In this document: piece by piece, positions 6,791 through 17,127 of the stretch
How positions within the stretch are numbered: position 1 is the stretch's first letter
How the letters are laid out: each line of letters starts with the position of its first letter
Assembly: GCA_029238515.1 (NCBI GenBank)
Contig: JAQWFW010000006.1
Span: 31,506 to 95,505, forward strand
Direction of reading: 5' to 3'
Source of the DNA: Flavobacteriaceae bacterium
Lineage (GTDB): Bacteria > Bacteroidota > Bacteroidia > Flavobacteriales > Flavobacteriaceae
Length of the DNA: 64,000 bases
Translations under genes and position numbers: made by a program
The notes under the pieces: generated by a model
What the model saw: the letters and a program-made list of their open reading frames with translations, nothing else
Told to the model about the DNA's origin: nothing
The model's database searches: none

Positions 6791-9700
6791 TTAATTTCCA
6801 AAATTGTAGCGCAACGTAAATCCAGACCTAATGGTTGTTTGTGGAAACGCTGTTGATATTGCATATTCAGAGAATGCGTAATCAAAATAAAATATAGCTG
6901 TCAAGTTTTTGCTAAAGGCATAATCTGCTGCATATTTTAAACTCCAAATCGTTTGACCTGCACTCACTTGATTGTTGTCTAAATCCAAATATCTTATGAT
7001 GGTTTTGTTGTTTCTAATAGACAAATCGGCTTTCATATTCAAATCACTTTTAATGATTCTTCTTGGACCTGCAAGTTTTGATCGGATCCTTAAATCTTTA
7101 ATGCGATAACCCAATCCAAAAATGTATTCATAGCCCTGAATCTCCGTCAATAAGTTATTGTCAAAACTAATGGACAAACTTCGGTCTTTTTTGATTTCTG
7201 TTGATAATTTTACAGAATTTTTCATCTCAAAATCTATCTTAATCAGTGGGCTGAATTGTTCTACCAAATTGACATTACTGAACAATGTTTGGGCCTTAAA
7301 ATTACCCGACTGATCTAATACATTTGGGTTTTGCGAAGCGTAATCCAAACTTGGATCTGCTGCTTTATAATCTAGATTCGTGCGGAATTGATTGATCGTG
7401 TAAGAAGCTCTGTAGCCATGGGTGACAGAAAAGCGTCTGAAATGCTTTTTGAACCATTTGTTCTTCATAAAACCAGTATACTTCAACGTCCAATTTGGAA
7501 TTGGAATATCTCGAAATGCGTCTAAACTTATTTTATTTGCTTTTTTACCAGAGTAAGCCGATAAGAATGCTGGCAACAATACAGATTGACTGTTTTTTCC
7601 AAAACCTAAAGGATACCCCTCTGAGTCTGTTGCATATCCCGTGTTGCCATAAAATTGTTGCGCCAAACGGCTCGCAATCTCCAATCGGTTCGTTTTAAAA
7701 TCTTCAAAAGGTGCCGAACGAACCTCATCACTTTTACTGAAAGCTGTTCGAATCAAGGAAGTGGATATATTAAAATTACCAAAGGTATTTTGAATTAGAG
7801 CATTGTATGTATTACTCAAACCATCTCCACTGGTATCGGTCGTATTGAAATTTTCTGTAAAGTTTGTTGCATAGGTTTTGCCGCCTGTAAAATCAATTTT
7901 TAAATCTGAAATTGGCTCAGTATTGATGGCATAATCCAAAATTTCATTATGGGTCTCTGAGTACTGCTGGTTGAATTGATCGAACGTTGTGAGCCAACCA
8001 TTTTGTGCGGCAATTTGACGAACATCGCGCTGACTCCCCATAGTATAACCCAAAGTTGGTTTCATTGTTCCAATAAATCCAGGGGTTGGCAAATATCCTG
8101 GCAAGAAAGAACTGTTGCTCTCTGCATAATTGACTTGCATTCTATTGATGCTGGTCAGTAATCCAATGCCGAAGTCTTTCAAATTAAATTTTTTATTTGA
8201 CCCCCTTCGTTTCGATGCATCAGTGTTGCTTTGAACTCGAGACGGTCTTCTAGACCTCGATTTTTTCACTCCTAAATAACGGTACAGTTTTCGCATGTCA
8301 AAGGAAGTGTTCAGATTGTGCTGATTGGCATTTGAAATCGAATTCCCTAAATCATAAGTTTGTCCATTGACGTTGAGTTGTCCAAAAATATCTGATCCTT
8401 TGGTCCAAAGAAAATCTCCAGTGTAAGAATAATTTGCAGTGATAAAATTGAGTGTAGGAATTTTATCTAGAGGCAATTTATAATTTATCCCCAATTGCTG
8501 TGAATGACGGTTCGGATCACCAAAGTCGAAGAACCGATCCCAAACTCCTAATGTGGGATCTTGATCGCCGTTCAAATCATCGTTTATGAAATAATTGCGC
8601 ACAATATGGTTGTTGGATGAAGTGAAATTAAAACTCAGGCCTTTTGTGAGTTGATAATTCAAGGTATACTGCAAATCAAAAGTATAATTTCGTCGAATCA
8701 ACTCATCAACCGTAATGTTGTTGGCACCCAAATCTGCGTCTCTAAATTTTTGGCTATTAAACTGACGAATGATGTCTGAATTAATCGTTAAGCTATAGGG
8801 TAATAAATTAAGATTAAAATCTTTTATAATTTTCCAATATTTCCCTTTGAATAATGAATCATTTTTCTTGAAAGGTTCAAAATTTAGCGGCTGAAAACTA
8901 TAGGTATAGTTGGCACCCACACGAACGTTTTGATCTAAGGAGTTTTCTATTTCGAAATCTCTATGTTTCATTTCGTTGTACGAGTAGTTGAGTGTCAAGT
9001 TTTCTACATCATAAACTCTAGGTTTTGCATCACCTGTCCGTTGTTTTTTAACTCCAATAAAATTGATGCTTTTCCGCTTAGTATAATCCTCAGATTGCAT
9101 TCGAATTCGATCGCGTTCTTCATTTGATTCTGCAGCATCCAATCGATTTTGAAGTTTTAAATCTTTGTATTGTTGGTCATATTCTGGTGTGATTAATATT
9201 TCACTTTGCCCATAATTGAAAGGAATTTGTAATCCCCATTTTTTAGGTAACAATTGTCCAACATTCATGTTTGTAACGAAGTCGTACTGCTTTAAATCTT
9301 CACGGCTACGCTCATTAGGGCCTTGGTCTATGTTTCCAAATCCTGTAGTGCTTCGCTTTGCGGTAGCATTGACATTCATAAAATCGGCAATATTGGTATC
9401 CATGCTCATGATGGCCGCCCAACCGCCTTCGTTATCCATGTCGGCAATACGTAATTCATTGAACCACACTTCTGCACATTGGTCTGTAGTTCCAATGTTT
9501 TTAACCCCTATCATAAGTGTCCGAATATCTCCAAAGTTTGGATTTCCTTTTATAGCGATACGTTGTTCAAATGGAGCTTCTGTTTGCGTAGAGTTTATGT
9601 CTAAAGAAAATGGCGAAAATTCACCAACGGGGGTTTCCTGTAATACACCATCTATGACGTTGTAAAACGTAGGGTCTTCATTGGTTAATGTCCCTTGACT

Positions 9701-12700
9701 AATACCTAAAGCTTTTATTTTTTCTAACAGTTCTAAAGAAATGTCAAGCTCATTGTATTCTGGCCAAACTTCAGAAGCGGAGGCACCAGTAGCGCCTGAT
9801 GATTTTCTTAATGGTAATTCTAATTGATAATAATTTTGTGTAAAATCATTACCCATACGTACAAAAGCAACCAATTCGCCTTGTTCAAAGCTGTCTGTTT
9901 CACCGTCTTCTGCGTGGATAAACATTTTCACCTTTTTGTATTGACGCATATCAACATTAATGTTTTTGAAAACTGCTCTCGAGTCTCGACGCTCCAAATC
10001 GCAAACATCGACCACCAAAGATTGCTCATTTTGACGCACAATAGTGTTGTTATTATTCAATTGTTCTCGCTGAACATTTGGCGGAGAAACATAACTCCCA
10101 TCATTCTCTTGAATTCCGACAATTCCTACACTAAAATCTGTGGATTCCAATAATGTAGCAGCATCAGAATCTCCATCCATAGACTGTAAAAATCGCCTCC
10201 AATCACTTCGTACCAAATCAAAAGTCCCAAACCTCAACACTGTAGTTTCTGTAAAATCTTTCAAATATAATCTAGTGAAACGAATCGATCTAAAGTCTGA
10301 TATTCCACCTACTGCGTTTGTAAATTCTGTCAGTGGAATTCTAAATTGGTACCAGTTTATGTTTCCTGATTGTGATCCATTTGGAAGTGTAATACTAGTA
10401 ATCGATTTTCGATCTACAATATAGGGACTGTTAGGGTTATTTAGTGCAGAGGAGGTGATGTCAATTTCATACTCAAAATAACTGTCAATTGTATTCATTG
10501 TGTTATCTCTATTGATGTCTTCTACATCGGGTTGTGTTGTAGATCCTCTGTTGGTGTCGGTAAAAACATCGGGGGAATTGCCTTCAAGTCCGTTATAACG
10601 TTTGTAGCGATTAAAGATATCTCCACTTGTGTTTAAGTAATATGTATAGTTGTCATTTGCAGGGTCAGAAAGGTTAGCAAATGCAGAAAATCGTGCATCC
10701 GTGGTGTTTTTTTCTTCTAAATCATCATAACCATCTAAACCGACATCTTGATTGGCACGTTCTTGACCTTGAGTAGAAAAAGCATAAATCAATGACTGAT
10801 TTTGAGGAGTTACGGTTCCCCAAGCTGATGGTGGTAATAAACTTACATTACCATCGCTTGGTAGTCCGTTTTCGTATTGTTTTTTTCCGTCCTTTATGAC
10901 ATCTTCCGAAATATTACCAAGATTGAGAACCAATTTTCCTCCAGGGTTTGTTGGAGTATTCAAAAAAGGATCCATCAACCAAAACTCTACATACTCTACA
11001 TTGGCTTGTTCAAAATCCGTAGAAGTCAACTGTCGTGAAATTCCAGCCCCACTGTTTTGTGGGTTATCCAGTATACCATCTTCAGCACCTTGTTGGTAGT
11101 TGTATGGCCCACGCTCTGTCGGTCGATACACTAAGTCCAACGAATTAATCACAGTATATTGTCCCGTAACCAAATCGATTTCTGGAAACAGTTCATCAAT
11201 AAAAATACGACGAGTGTAAAGGTCCGAAATATCGTCGTCGGTGATTTCTCCTGGTCGTTGCGAACTATAGAAAATAGGATCTACAGTATACCAGTTCAAA
11301 AGCGCTCTATCAAATCCATTTTGATAACCATTATCATCCTCATTACCTTCTGCATATACACGGCCAAGGTCTCTTGGTCTACTGGATAAAAACCAGGATT
11401 GAGGCGCAAGTAAGCTTATACCATTCTGAGTCCCTTCAAAATCGTCGATATACGATGTGACTTCATTGTTGAAATCTGTTCCTTTTGGTGCGCCAGGTTT
11501 CAAATATGCAAACTCTCCACGAACAGATAAATTAGATGTGGCATCCGTATCAATGTTGGGGAGTTTATTGGCCATTCGCGTCAAGAAAGGAACTTCTGTG
11601 GAATAGTTCCCATTGAATCCCATAATTGTGTTGTTGATGGGCTCTGTTCCATAGTTTGCTTTCTGAGTGATTGGACGTTCATTCAAGTTAAGCAAGGTAG
11701 CACCTAAAACAAAATTTTCATTGAATTGATGCTCTACATTAAACCCAGTAAAACGCTTTGTTTGTTGCCCAAAAACAGAGTTATTTTCAACAGAGACTTG
11801 AATCGGTGTGTTGGACGATTGAAGAGATGGATCTAGTATTTGTACCGTTCCAATTTGGTAATTGACCGTATAATCGACACCTTCTACAAGCACACGACCG
11901 CCAGCAGTTACTTTTACAGACCCTCTTGGCACATTGAATGCTCCAATTGGAATTCCAGAACCTCCTGTAGATTTGTAACGCCCACGTATTTGGAATTTAT
12001 TTTTTTCACTATCTTGTAATGCTGCTGTTTTGGTTTCTGAATATAATGACTTGTAAACATACTTTTGCTGATTTGCATTGTATGCTCCAGGAGTTGCTTC
12101 ATCAGATTGATAATTTTCTGATGGATCTAATCTTAACGTTTCAAATAAATAAGCTCCAAAAGGTTCTGTTTTGGTGAAAATAATTTTACCATTTTGCGGA
12201 ATCACTGTAATACCAGGAACAAAATCAAAAAAACCATCCCCTTTATTTTGAGGGTCATTGTTGAAATTTAACCTATCGAAATTAAAAAGTCGAATTAGTG
12301 GCGTTTCATTTATTGGATCTTCATTACCAATAGGCGTTGGAAATGGGGTGCCACTTACCGGTGAAATGAAATTTAATGAAGATGTTTCATTATAGAAAAT
12401 ATTCAATCTAAAATCTTCCTGTGATAATTGATATGCACCAGTATCATAAACATTTTTCATCATCAAGTCCCAAATAGGAAGGTCAACATTTGTGACCGCG
12501 CTTTTAAGCATTTTTAGAACAAGACTTTGATTGTTTACCACCTGATTCCCTGTGATTGGGTCGGTGTTTACGTCTGTAGCATTCAACCCATCGTTGGCGA
12601 ACTCTCCTACTTGATATACTTCACCGCCAACAGTAAACTGAAAGGCAACAGCTAAAACTTCATCATTTTGAAGACGTTGATTAAGAGATATGTAACCCAA

Positions 12701-14128
12701 TTGTGTGTTGACAGTATACTCATTCCCTTCGATAAGCTTTCTTGCATTTTCTAATTTCCCATAATCGAACCCTTCATTCACTCCTGTGGGAAGAAAACCA
12801 GATTGTGCCGTTGCAATATCACGTATAGCATCTGTAAGTTGCGATCCTGGACCGCCAATATTTGTGGGGTCAAAATCATTGTTTGCGTTGTTTGGATATG
12901 CATTTGGCCCAACATTGACAAATCCAGTTGGTGGAACCGCCAATCCAATTCTTGAAGATTCTCCTAAATCTTGTAAGGCCAAAACATTACGCATATTTTG
13001 TGTTTGATTGGTTCTGTTGGTCACCCAAACCTCTATTCTTGTAATTTGAACCTGTGAGTTTATAAAAGGGTAATTCGCAAGTGCTTCATCGTAATGATCT
13101 CTAAAATATTGAGCCAAGAAAAAATGTCTGTTTTCGTCGTAATCTAGCCCAAAAAAATCGAACTCTTGTAGCGTCCCTCCTCCTTGAGCAACGATACTTC
13201 GCGTTTCTGATTGTTGTTCAGAAAAAACACCTGTTATTGTTGTTTTTCCAAACTGCAACTGTGCTTTTACCCCAAACAAGCTTTGCGCACCTCTTATCAG
13301 AGAACTGTTGAGTGGCATACTAACATTACCAACTTCTAGCTTTTTTAGAATAGTATCATCATTTCCGCTGTAATTTTTAAGCCCTTGGGTTTTGTCTTTC
13401 AAATCTGTGGCCTTTTTCAGCCCTTTCCCAATGGTTTCATTTTTGGAAATTTCATCAATAGCTGTAGCAGTGGGGTCAAATTCTAATTTGATTAAATTTT
13501 GAAAATCAAAAGTCGATTGCGTGTCATAATTAGCATTGACTTGCAAACGAGTTCCAACTTTCCCCATCATACTTAGACTAATCCGTTGATCAAAATCAAA
13601 AGTGAAATTACTTTGATTTCTTGGTGAAAATGCTGGATTTTCTTGTTTTGTATACATCACTCCAAGATCCATTTCTACAGAACCTTGTGGCACAACCGAT
13701 ATGACGTTTCCACCAAAAATTGTTTCAAAAAATTTAGAGTTGACGTACAAATCAGGAATTAAGTTTTTCTTAGCGTCTTCTGCACCTTCTTTTTTACCGT
13801 CAAAAGCATCTAACTTTTCTTTGTAGTAACTCTTAAGATTCTCTTTTTGAACCAATGCCTGAAATTCTTTAGGGGTAAGAATTACGGGGTAATTTATATT
13901 AAAATCACCAACTTTTGAAGTATAATAATAGCGATCAGTAATCGGATCATAAGTGTACTGATTTACAACACTTGCAGGGTTTGGAGGATTGATGTCTCTA
14001 AACGAAAATGTTGTTGATGTAGAATCCCGAACTGTTGGAGTTTGTTGCGCCCACAATATAGAGCTGAAGCTGAAGAATAAAGCAACAGCAAAATATTTAA
14101 GATTTATTTTTGGGCTAAAAATTTTCAA
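6791..14128 (-). CDS. sprA: SprA, type IX secretion system outer-membrane translocon
   Basis: 2445 residues, in the expected size range for SprA (Sov), the giant 36-strand beta-barrel through which type IX cargo crosses the outer membrane and which is required for gliding in flavobacteria. A signal peptide is present (about residues 1-27, ending ILWAQQ). The body is rich in Asn, Tyr, Phe and alternating polar/hydrophobic strands, and the protein ends with a barrel strand closing in aromatic/Asn (TLRYNFGN). The large soluble segments include GDFNINYPV near the start and repeated YNxxF motifs. It begins 6 bp after ruvA and is followed by gcvH, a neighbourhood conserved in my recollection of Flavobacteriaceae genomes. 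Confidence 0.95.
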   Translation of the reverse strand: MKIFSPKINLKYFAVALFFSFSSILWAQQTPTVRDSTSTTFSFRDINPPNPASVVNQYTYDPITDRYYYTSKVGDFNINYPVILTPKEFQALVQKENLKSYYKEKLDAFDGKKEGAEDAKKNLIPDLYVNSKFFETIFGGNVISVVPQGSVEMDLGVMYTKQENPAFSPRNQSNFTFDFDQRISLSMMGKVGTRLQVNANYDTQSTFDFQNLIKLEFDPTATAIDEISKNETIGKGLKKATDLKDKTQGLKNYSGNDDTILKKLEVGNVSMPLNSSLIRGAQSLFGVKAQLQFGKTTITGVFSEQQSETRSIVAQGGGTLQEFDFFGLDYDENRHFFLAQYFRDHYDEALANYPFINSQVQITRIEVWVTNRTNQTQNMRNVLALQDLGESSRIGLAVPPTGFVNVGPNAYPNNANNDFDPTNIGGPGSQLTDAIRDIATAQSGFLPTGVNEGFDYGKLENARKLIEGNEYTVNTQLGYISLNQRLQNDEVLAVAFQFTVGGEVYQVGEFANDGLNATDVNTDPITGNQVVNNQSLVLKMLKSAVTNVDLPIWDLMMKNVYDTGAYQLSQEDFRLNIFYNETSSLNFISPVSGTPFPTPIGNEDPINETPLIRLFNFDRLNFNNDPQNKGDGFFDFVPGITVIPQNGKIIFTKTEPFGAYLFETLRLDPSENYQSDEATPGAYNANQQKYVYKSLYSETKTAALQDSEKNKFQIRGRYKSTGGSGIPIGAFNVPRGSVKVTAGGRVLVEGVDYTVNYQIGTVQILDPSLQSSNTPIQVSVENNSVFGQQTKRFTGFNVEHQFNENFVLGATLLNLNERPITQKANYGTEPINNTIMGFNGNYSTEVPFLTRMANKLPNIDTDATSNLSVRGEFAYLKPGAPKGTDFNNEVTSYIDDFEGTQNGISLLAPQSWFLSSRPRDLGRVYAEGNEDDNGYQNGFDRALLNWYTVDPIFYSSQRPGEITDDDISDLYTRRIFIDELFPEIDLVTGQYTVINSLDLVYRPTERGPYNYQQGAEDGILDNPQNSGAGISRQLTSTDFEQANVEYVEFWLMDPFLNTPTNPGGKLVLNLGNISEDVIKDGKKQYENGLPSDGNVSLLPPSAWGTVTPQNQSLIYAFSTQGQERANQDVGLDGYDDLEEKNTTDARFSAFANLSDPANDNYTYYLNTSGDIFNRYKRYNGLEGNSPDVFTDTNRGSTTQPDVEDINRDNTMNTIDSYFEYEIDITSSALNNPNSPYIVDRKSITSITLPNGSQSGNINWYQFRIPLTEFTNAVGGISDFRSIRFTRLYLKDFTETTVLRFGTFDLVRSDWRRFLQSMDGDSDAATLLESTDFSVGIVGIQENDGSYVSPPNVQREQLNNNNTIVRQNEQSLVVDVCDLERRDSRAVFKNINVDMRQYKKVKMFIHAEDGETDSFEQGELVAFVRMGNDFTQNYYQLELPLRKSSGATGASASEVWPEYNELDISLELLEKIKALGISQGTLTNEDPTFYNVIDGVLQETPVGEFSPFSLDINSTQTEAPFEQRIAIKGNPNFGDIRTLMIGVKNIGTTDQCAEVWFNELRIADMDNEGGWAAIMSMDTNIADFMNVNATAKRSTTGFGNIDQGPNERSREDLKQYDFVTNMNVGQLLPKKWGLQIPFNYGQSEILITPEYDQQYKDLKLQNRLDAAESNEERDRIRMQSEDYTKRKSINFIGVKKQRTGDAKPRVYDVENLTLNYSYNEMKHRDFEIENSLDQNVRVGANYTYSFQPLNFEPFKKNDSLFKGKYWKIIKDFNLNLLPYSLTINSDIIRQFNSQKFRDADLGANNITVDELIRRNYTFDLQYTLNYQLTKGLSFNFTSSNNHIVRNYFINDDLNGDQDPTLGVWDRFFDFGDPNRHSQQLGINYKLPLDKIPTLNFITANYSYTGDFLWTKGSDIFGQLNVNGQTYDLGNSISNANQHNLNTSFDMRKLYRYLGVKKSRSRRPSRVQSNTDASKRRGSNKKFNLKDFGIGLLTSINRMQVNYAESNSSFLPGYLPTPGFIGTMKPTLGYTMGSQRDVRQIAAQNGWLTTFDQFNQQYSETHNEILDYAINTEPISDLKIDFTGGKTYATNFTENFNTTDTSGDGLSNTYNALIQNTFGNFNISTSLIRTAFSKSDEVRSAPFEDFKTNRLEIASRLAQQFYGNTGYATDSEGYPLGFGKNSQSVLLPAFLSAYSGKKANKISLDAFRDIPIPNWTLKYTGFMKNKWFKKHFRRFSVTHGYRASYTINQFRTNLDYKAADPSLDYASQNPNVLDQSGNFKAQTLFSNVNLVEQFSPLIKIDFEMKNSVKLSTEIKKDRSLSISFDNNLLTEIQGYEYIFGLGYRIKDLRIRSKLAGPRRIIKSDLNMKADLSIRNNKTIIRYLDLDNNQVSAGQTIWSLKYAADYAFSKNLTAIFYFDYAFSEYAISTAFPQTTIRSGFTLRYNFGN

Positions 14129-14134
14129 TAGTTT

Positions 14135-14716
14135 TTATAAATTTTTTAGGGCTTCTTTGATGATTAGTTCTACAGATGCATCAGGGTGTTGTGTCAAAAT
14201 TTTTCCAACCACTCTTTCAGATTGTTTCTTAACAAATCCTAACACCTCCAAAGCAGATAACGCTTCATCTTTGTTTGTATTGCTCGACATGGCAATTGTT
14301 TCGTCAATATCATAAATTTTAAGCACTTTATCTTTAAGGTCAATGATGACACGCTGTGCTGTTTTTAGGCCTATCCCTTTGACGGACTGTATCAGTGCAA
14401 CGTCTTCTGATGCGATGCCTTCGCGCACTTGCTTTGGTGTCAATGAAGACAACATTGTCCGAGCCGTATTGGTGCCTATTCCACTAACTGAGATCAAAAG
14501 TCTGAAAATTTCTCGCTCAGCGGATGTTGCAAATCCATACAACTGTTGTGCATCTTCTTTGACTTGGAAATGAGTAAGTAATTTGATGTGCTCATCATCG
14601 GACAACTGTGAAAAAGTATGTAGCGAAATGTGAATAAAATAACCTAGACCGTTACAATCGACAACAACATTTGTTGGTGATTTTTCTACTAACTTTCCAC
14701 TAATGTGAGTGATCAT
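14135..14716 (-). CDS. ruvA: Holliday junction branch-migration subunit RuvA
   Basis: 193 residues, typical length. RuvA tetramers hold the four-way junction while RuvB hexamers drive branch migration. Domain I begins MITHISGKLVEKSPT; the two helix-hairpin-helix motifs lie at about residues 70-90 (LLISVSGIGTNTARTML) and 105-125 (IQSVKGIGLKTAQRVI); the C-terminal domain III (EALSALEVLGFVKKQ) contacts RuvB. It is 6 bp ahead of sprA. A TACATTTG box 19 bp upstream provides its own promoter. ruvB lies only a few genes away at 18058-19080, separated by maeB and queG. Confidence 0.96.
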   Translation of the reverse strand: MITHISGKLVEKSPTNVVVDCNGLGYFIHISLHTFSQLSDDEHIKLLTHFQVKEDAQQLYGFATSAEREIFRLLISVSGIGTNTARTMLSSLTPKQVREGIASEDVALIQSVKGIGLKTAQRVIIDLKDKVLKIYDIDETIAMSSNTNKDEALSALEVLGFVKKQSERVVGKILTQHPDASVELIIKEALKNL

Positions 14717-14735
14717 GCTTTAAAACTTAGATTAT

Positions 14736-14743
14736 CAAATGTA
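14736..14743 (-). promoter_or_regulatory. Candidate -7 box for ruvA-sprA
   Basis: TACATTTG on the minus strand, 19 bp before the ruvA ATG, matching TAnnTTTG. No clear TTG at -33. It would also drive sprA, which has only 6 bp upstream of it. Confidence 0.45.
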
Positions 14744-14788
14744 CTAAAATTATAGTATTTTTTGAGAAGAAAATATATGGAGTTAAAA

Positions 14789-17065
14789 TTACTTCTTTTC
14801 TTTTTGCTGTGCATCAATCACAGCAACGGCTGTCATGTTGACAATTTCATCGACGCTCGCCCCAAATTGAATGATATGGACTGGCTTTCGTAGGCCCATC
14901 ATTATAGGTCCAATGGACTCCGCTTTGTTGAGTTCTTTTAGCATTTTATAGGTGATGTTTGCCGACTCTAAGTTTGGGAAGATAAGGGCATTTACTTTTT
15001 TATTTGCCAGTTTAGAAAACGGAAAGTTAGCTTTTAGCATCTCGCTGTTAAGTGCAAAATCCGTTTGAAGCTCTCCATCAACAGACAAATCTGGATGTCT
15101 GCGGTGCAAATACGAAACGGCCTCGCGTACTTTTGTTGCTGTCTGATCCTTTGACGATCCAAAGTTAGAGTAAGAAAGCAATGCCATCACAGGAGTGATC
15201 CCAAACATCTTCACAACACCAGATGTCATTTGTGTGATCTTAATTAAATCATGAGCTGTAGGATTAATATTTATAGCGGTATCACTCAAAAATAGTGGTC
15301 CTCTGCGTGTGATCATTACATTTGTTGTGGCTATTCTTGTCGATCCTGGCGCAAGACCAATCAAATCAAGCATTGGCTTTACGATAGAAGGATAACTTCT
15401 AGAGTATCCTGTAATCAAAGCGTCGGCATCGCCTTCGTTGACCATCATAGCAGCGTAATAATTTCGTTCACGCATCAGTTTTTGAGCAGACAAAAGCGTT
15501 TGTCCACGACGTTCTTGCTGTTTCCAAAACGCCTCTCCATACTTGTTCTTTTGATCTATATGATCTTCATCTTTTGGGTCAATAATAGGTACATCTGCAT
15601 CAAATTCGAGTTCATCTTTTAGGCGTTCTATTTGCTTTTTATTTCCTAATAGAATTGGCTGTGCTATTCCTTCTTCAAAAACAATTTGTGCTGCTTTTAA
15701 AACATCCAACTGATCGGCTTCGGCAAATACAACTCGCTTAGGATTTAATCGTGCTCGATTGAACAGCAATCGAACTATTTTATTATCAGCATCCATTCGA
15801 TCCAAAAGTGTTTCTTCATATTTTTCCCAATCTGATATAGGAAATTGCGCTACACCACTGTCCATAGCAGCTTTGGCTACAGCAGGGGGTATTTTTGCAA
15901 TTAATCTGGGGTCAAATGGTTTTGGAATGATGTAGTCGTTTCCAAAAGCAAGACGCATTTCACCATATGCGATATTGACTTGTTCGGGAACGGGCTCTTT
16001 GGCTAATTCTGCAAGTGCAACAACTGCTGCTTTTTTCATGGCCTCATTGATGGTTGTTGCTCGAACATCTAACGCGCCGCGGAATATGAAAGGAAACCCT
16101 AATACGTTGTTGACCTGATTAGGATTGTCACTTCTTCCTGTTGCCATAATGATGTCATCTCTTGTTTTTATGGCTAAATCATAGGTGATTTCTGGGTCTG
16201 GATTGGCCATTGCAAATACAATTGGATTTTTGGCCATGGAAGTCAACATTTCAGGAGTTACAATGTTTGAAGTAGAAAGGCCAATAAATACATCGGCTTG
16301 GCGCATAGCATCTTCCAAAGTATCTATTTTTTTGGATGTTGCAAATTCTGCTTTTTGCGAAGTCAGTGAAGGACGATCTTGACGAATCACCCCTTTACTG
16401 TCGAGCATAACGATGTTTTCGCGCTTTGCACCAAAAGACATATATAGTCGAGTACAAGAAATGGCGGCGGCACCAGCGCCACTTACCACAATTTGTACGT
16501 CTTCAATTTTTTTATCGGCCAATTCTAATGCATTGATAAGAGCTGCTGCAGAAATAATAGCAGTCCCATGTTGATCGTCGTGCATCACCGGAATGTTTAG
16601 TTCTTCTTTGAGACGTCTTTCGATTTCAAAGGCCTCTGGCGCTTTGATGTCCTCAAGATTTATACCACCAAAAGTTGGTGCAATATTTTTGACTGTATTG
16701 ATGAATTCGTCTATGTTTTCTGTATCAACTTCAATATCAAAAACATCGATATCTGCGAAAATTTTAAACAATAGTCCTTTTCCTTCCATCACTGGTTTTG
16801 AAGCTTCTGGTCCAATATTGCCAAGTCCCAAAACTGCTGTCCCGTTAGAAATAACTGCTACTAAATTCCCTTTGGATGTGTATTTGTATGCTTCTGCGGG
16901 GTTTTGTTGAATTTCTAGACAAGGTGCGGCAACACCAGGTGAGTAGGCCAAAGATAAATCTCTTTGGGTAGCATATTTTTTAGTTGGAACAACTTGAATT
17001 TTTCCTGGATTTGGTTTAGCATGATATGCTAAAGCTTCTAAATCGTGTCTTGTTAGTTTTGCCAT
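14789..17065 (-). CDS. maeB: NADP-dependent malic enzyme with phosphotransacetylase-like domain
   Basis: 758 residues, the size of the hybrid MaeB type. It converts malate to pyruvate, CO2 and NADPH. The malic-enzyme half covers about residues 1-430: SLAYSPGVAAPCLEI, the metal/substrate loop FGGINLEDIKAPEAFEIE, HDDQHGTA, and the nucleotide-binding VVSGAGAAAISC. The C-terminal half (about 440-758) is a phosphate acetyl/butyryltransferase-like domain, which in E. coli MaeB is regulatory and responds to acetyl-CoA. The gene stands between queG and ruvA but has its own promoter region, with a perfect inverted repeat over the -7 box (17083-17108), suggesting separate regulation. Confidence 0.95.
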   Translation of the reverse strand: MAKLTRHDLEALAYHAKPNPGKIQVVPTKKYATQRDLSLAYSPGVAAPCLEIQQNPAEAYKYTSKGNLVAVISNGTAVLGLGNIGPEASKPVMEGKGLLFKIFADIDVFDIEVDTENIDEFINTVKNIAPTFGGINLEDIKAPEAFEIERRLKEELNIPVMHDDQHGTAIISAAALINALELADKKIEDVQIVVSGAGAAAISCTRLYMSFGAKRENIVMLDSKGVIRQDRPSLTSQKAEFATSKKIDTLEDAMRQADVFIGLSTSNIVTPEMLTSMAKNPIVFAMANPDPEITYDLAIKTRDDIIMATGRSDNPNQVNNVLGFPFIFRGALDVRATTINEAMKKAAVVALAELAKEPVPEQVNIAYGEMRLAFGNDYIIPKPFDPRLIAKIPPAVAKAAMDSGVAQFPISDWEKYEETLLDRMDADNKIVRLLFNRARLNPKRVVFAEADQLDVLKAAQIVFEEGIAQPILLGNKKQIERLKDELEFDADVPIIDPKDEDHIDQKNKYGEAFWKQQERRGQTLLSAQKLMRERNYYAAMMVNEGDADALITGYSRSYPSIVKPMLDLIGLAPGSTRIATTNVMITRRGPLFLSDTAININPTAHDLIKITQMTSGVVKMFGITPVMALLSYSNFGSSKDQTATKVREAVSYLHRRHPDLSVDGELQTDFALNSEMLKANFPFSKLANKKVNALIFPNLESANITYKMLKELNKAESIGPIMMGLRKPVHIIQFGASVDEIVNMTAVAVIDAQQKEKK

Positions 17066-17082
17066 AAAGTCGGTTATTGTTT

Positions 17083-17108
17083 AAGGATACAAAGTTAGTA
17101 GTATCCTT
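17083..17108. promoter_or_regulatory. Dyad overlapping the maeB promoter
   Basis: AAGGATAC and GTATCCTT form a perfect 8-bp inverted repeat separated by 10 bp. The minus-strand -7 box TAACTTTG (17097 to 17090) lies inside it, starting 24 bp plus the box from the maeB ATG. The placement fits a repressor operator. The binding protein is unknown. Confidence 0.5.
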
Positions 17109-17127
17109 GTAATGAGAAAAATTTTGT

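Noticed and set aside
9216..9665. 149-residue open frame antisense to sprA
   Set aside because: It is a shadow of the sprA frame: no start context, no domain, and composition follows the opposite-strand codons. The many other frames opposite sprA, infB, nusA and the act genes are treated the same way.
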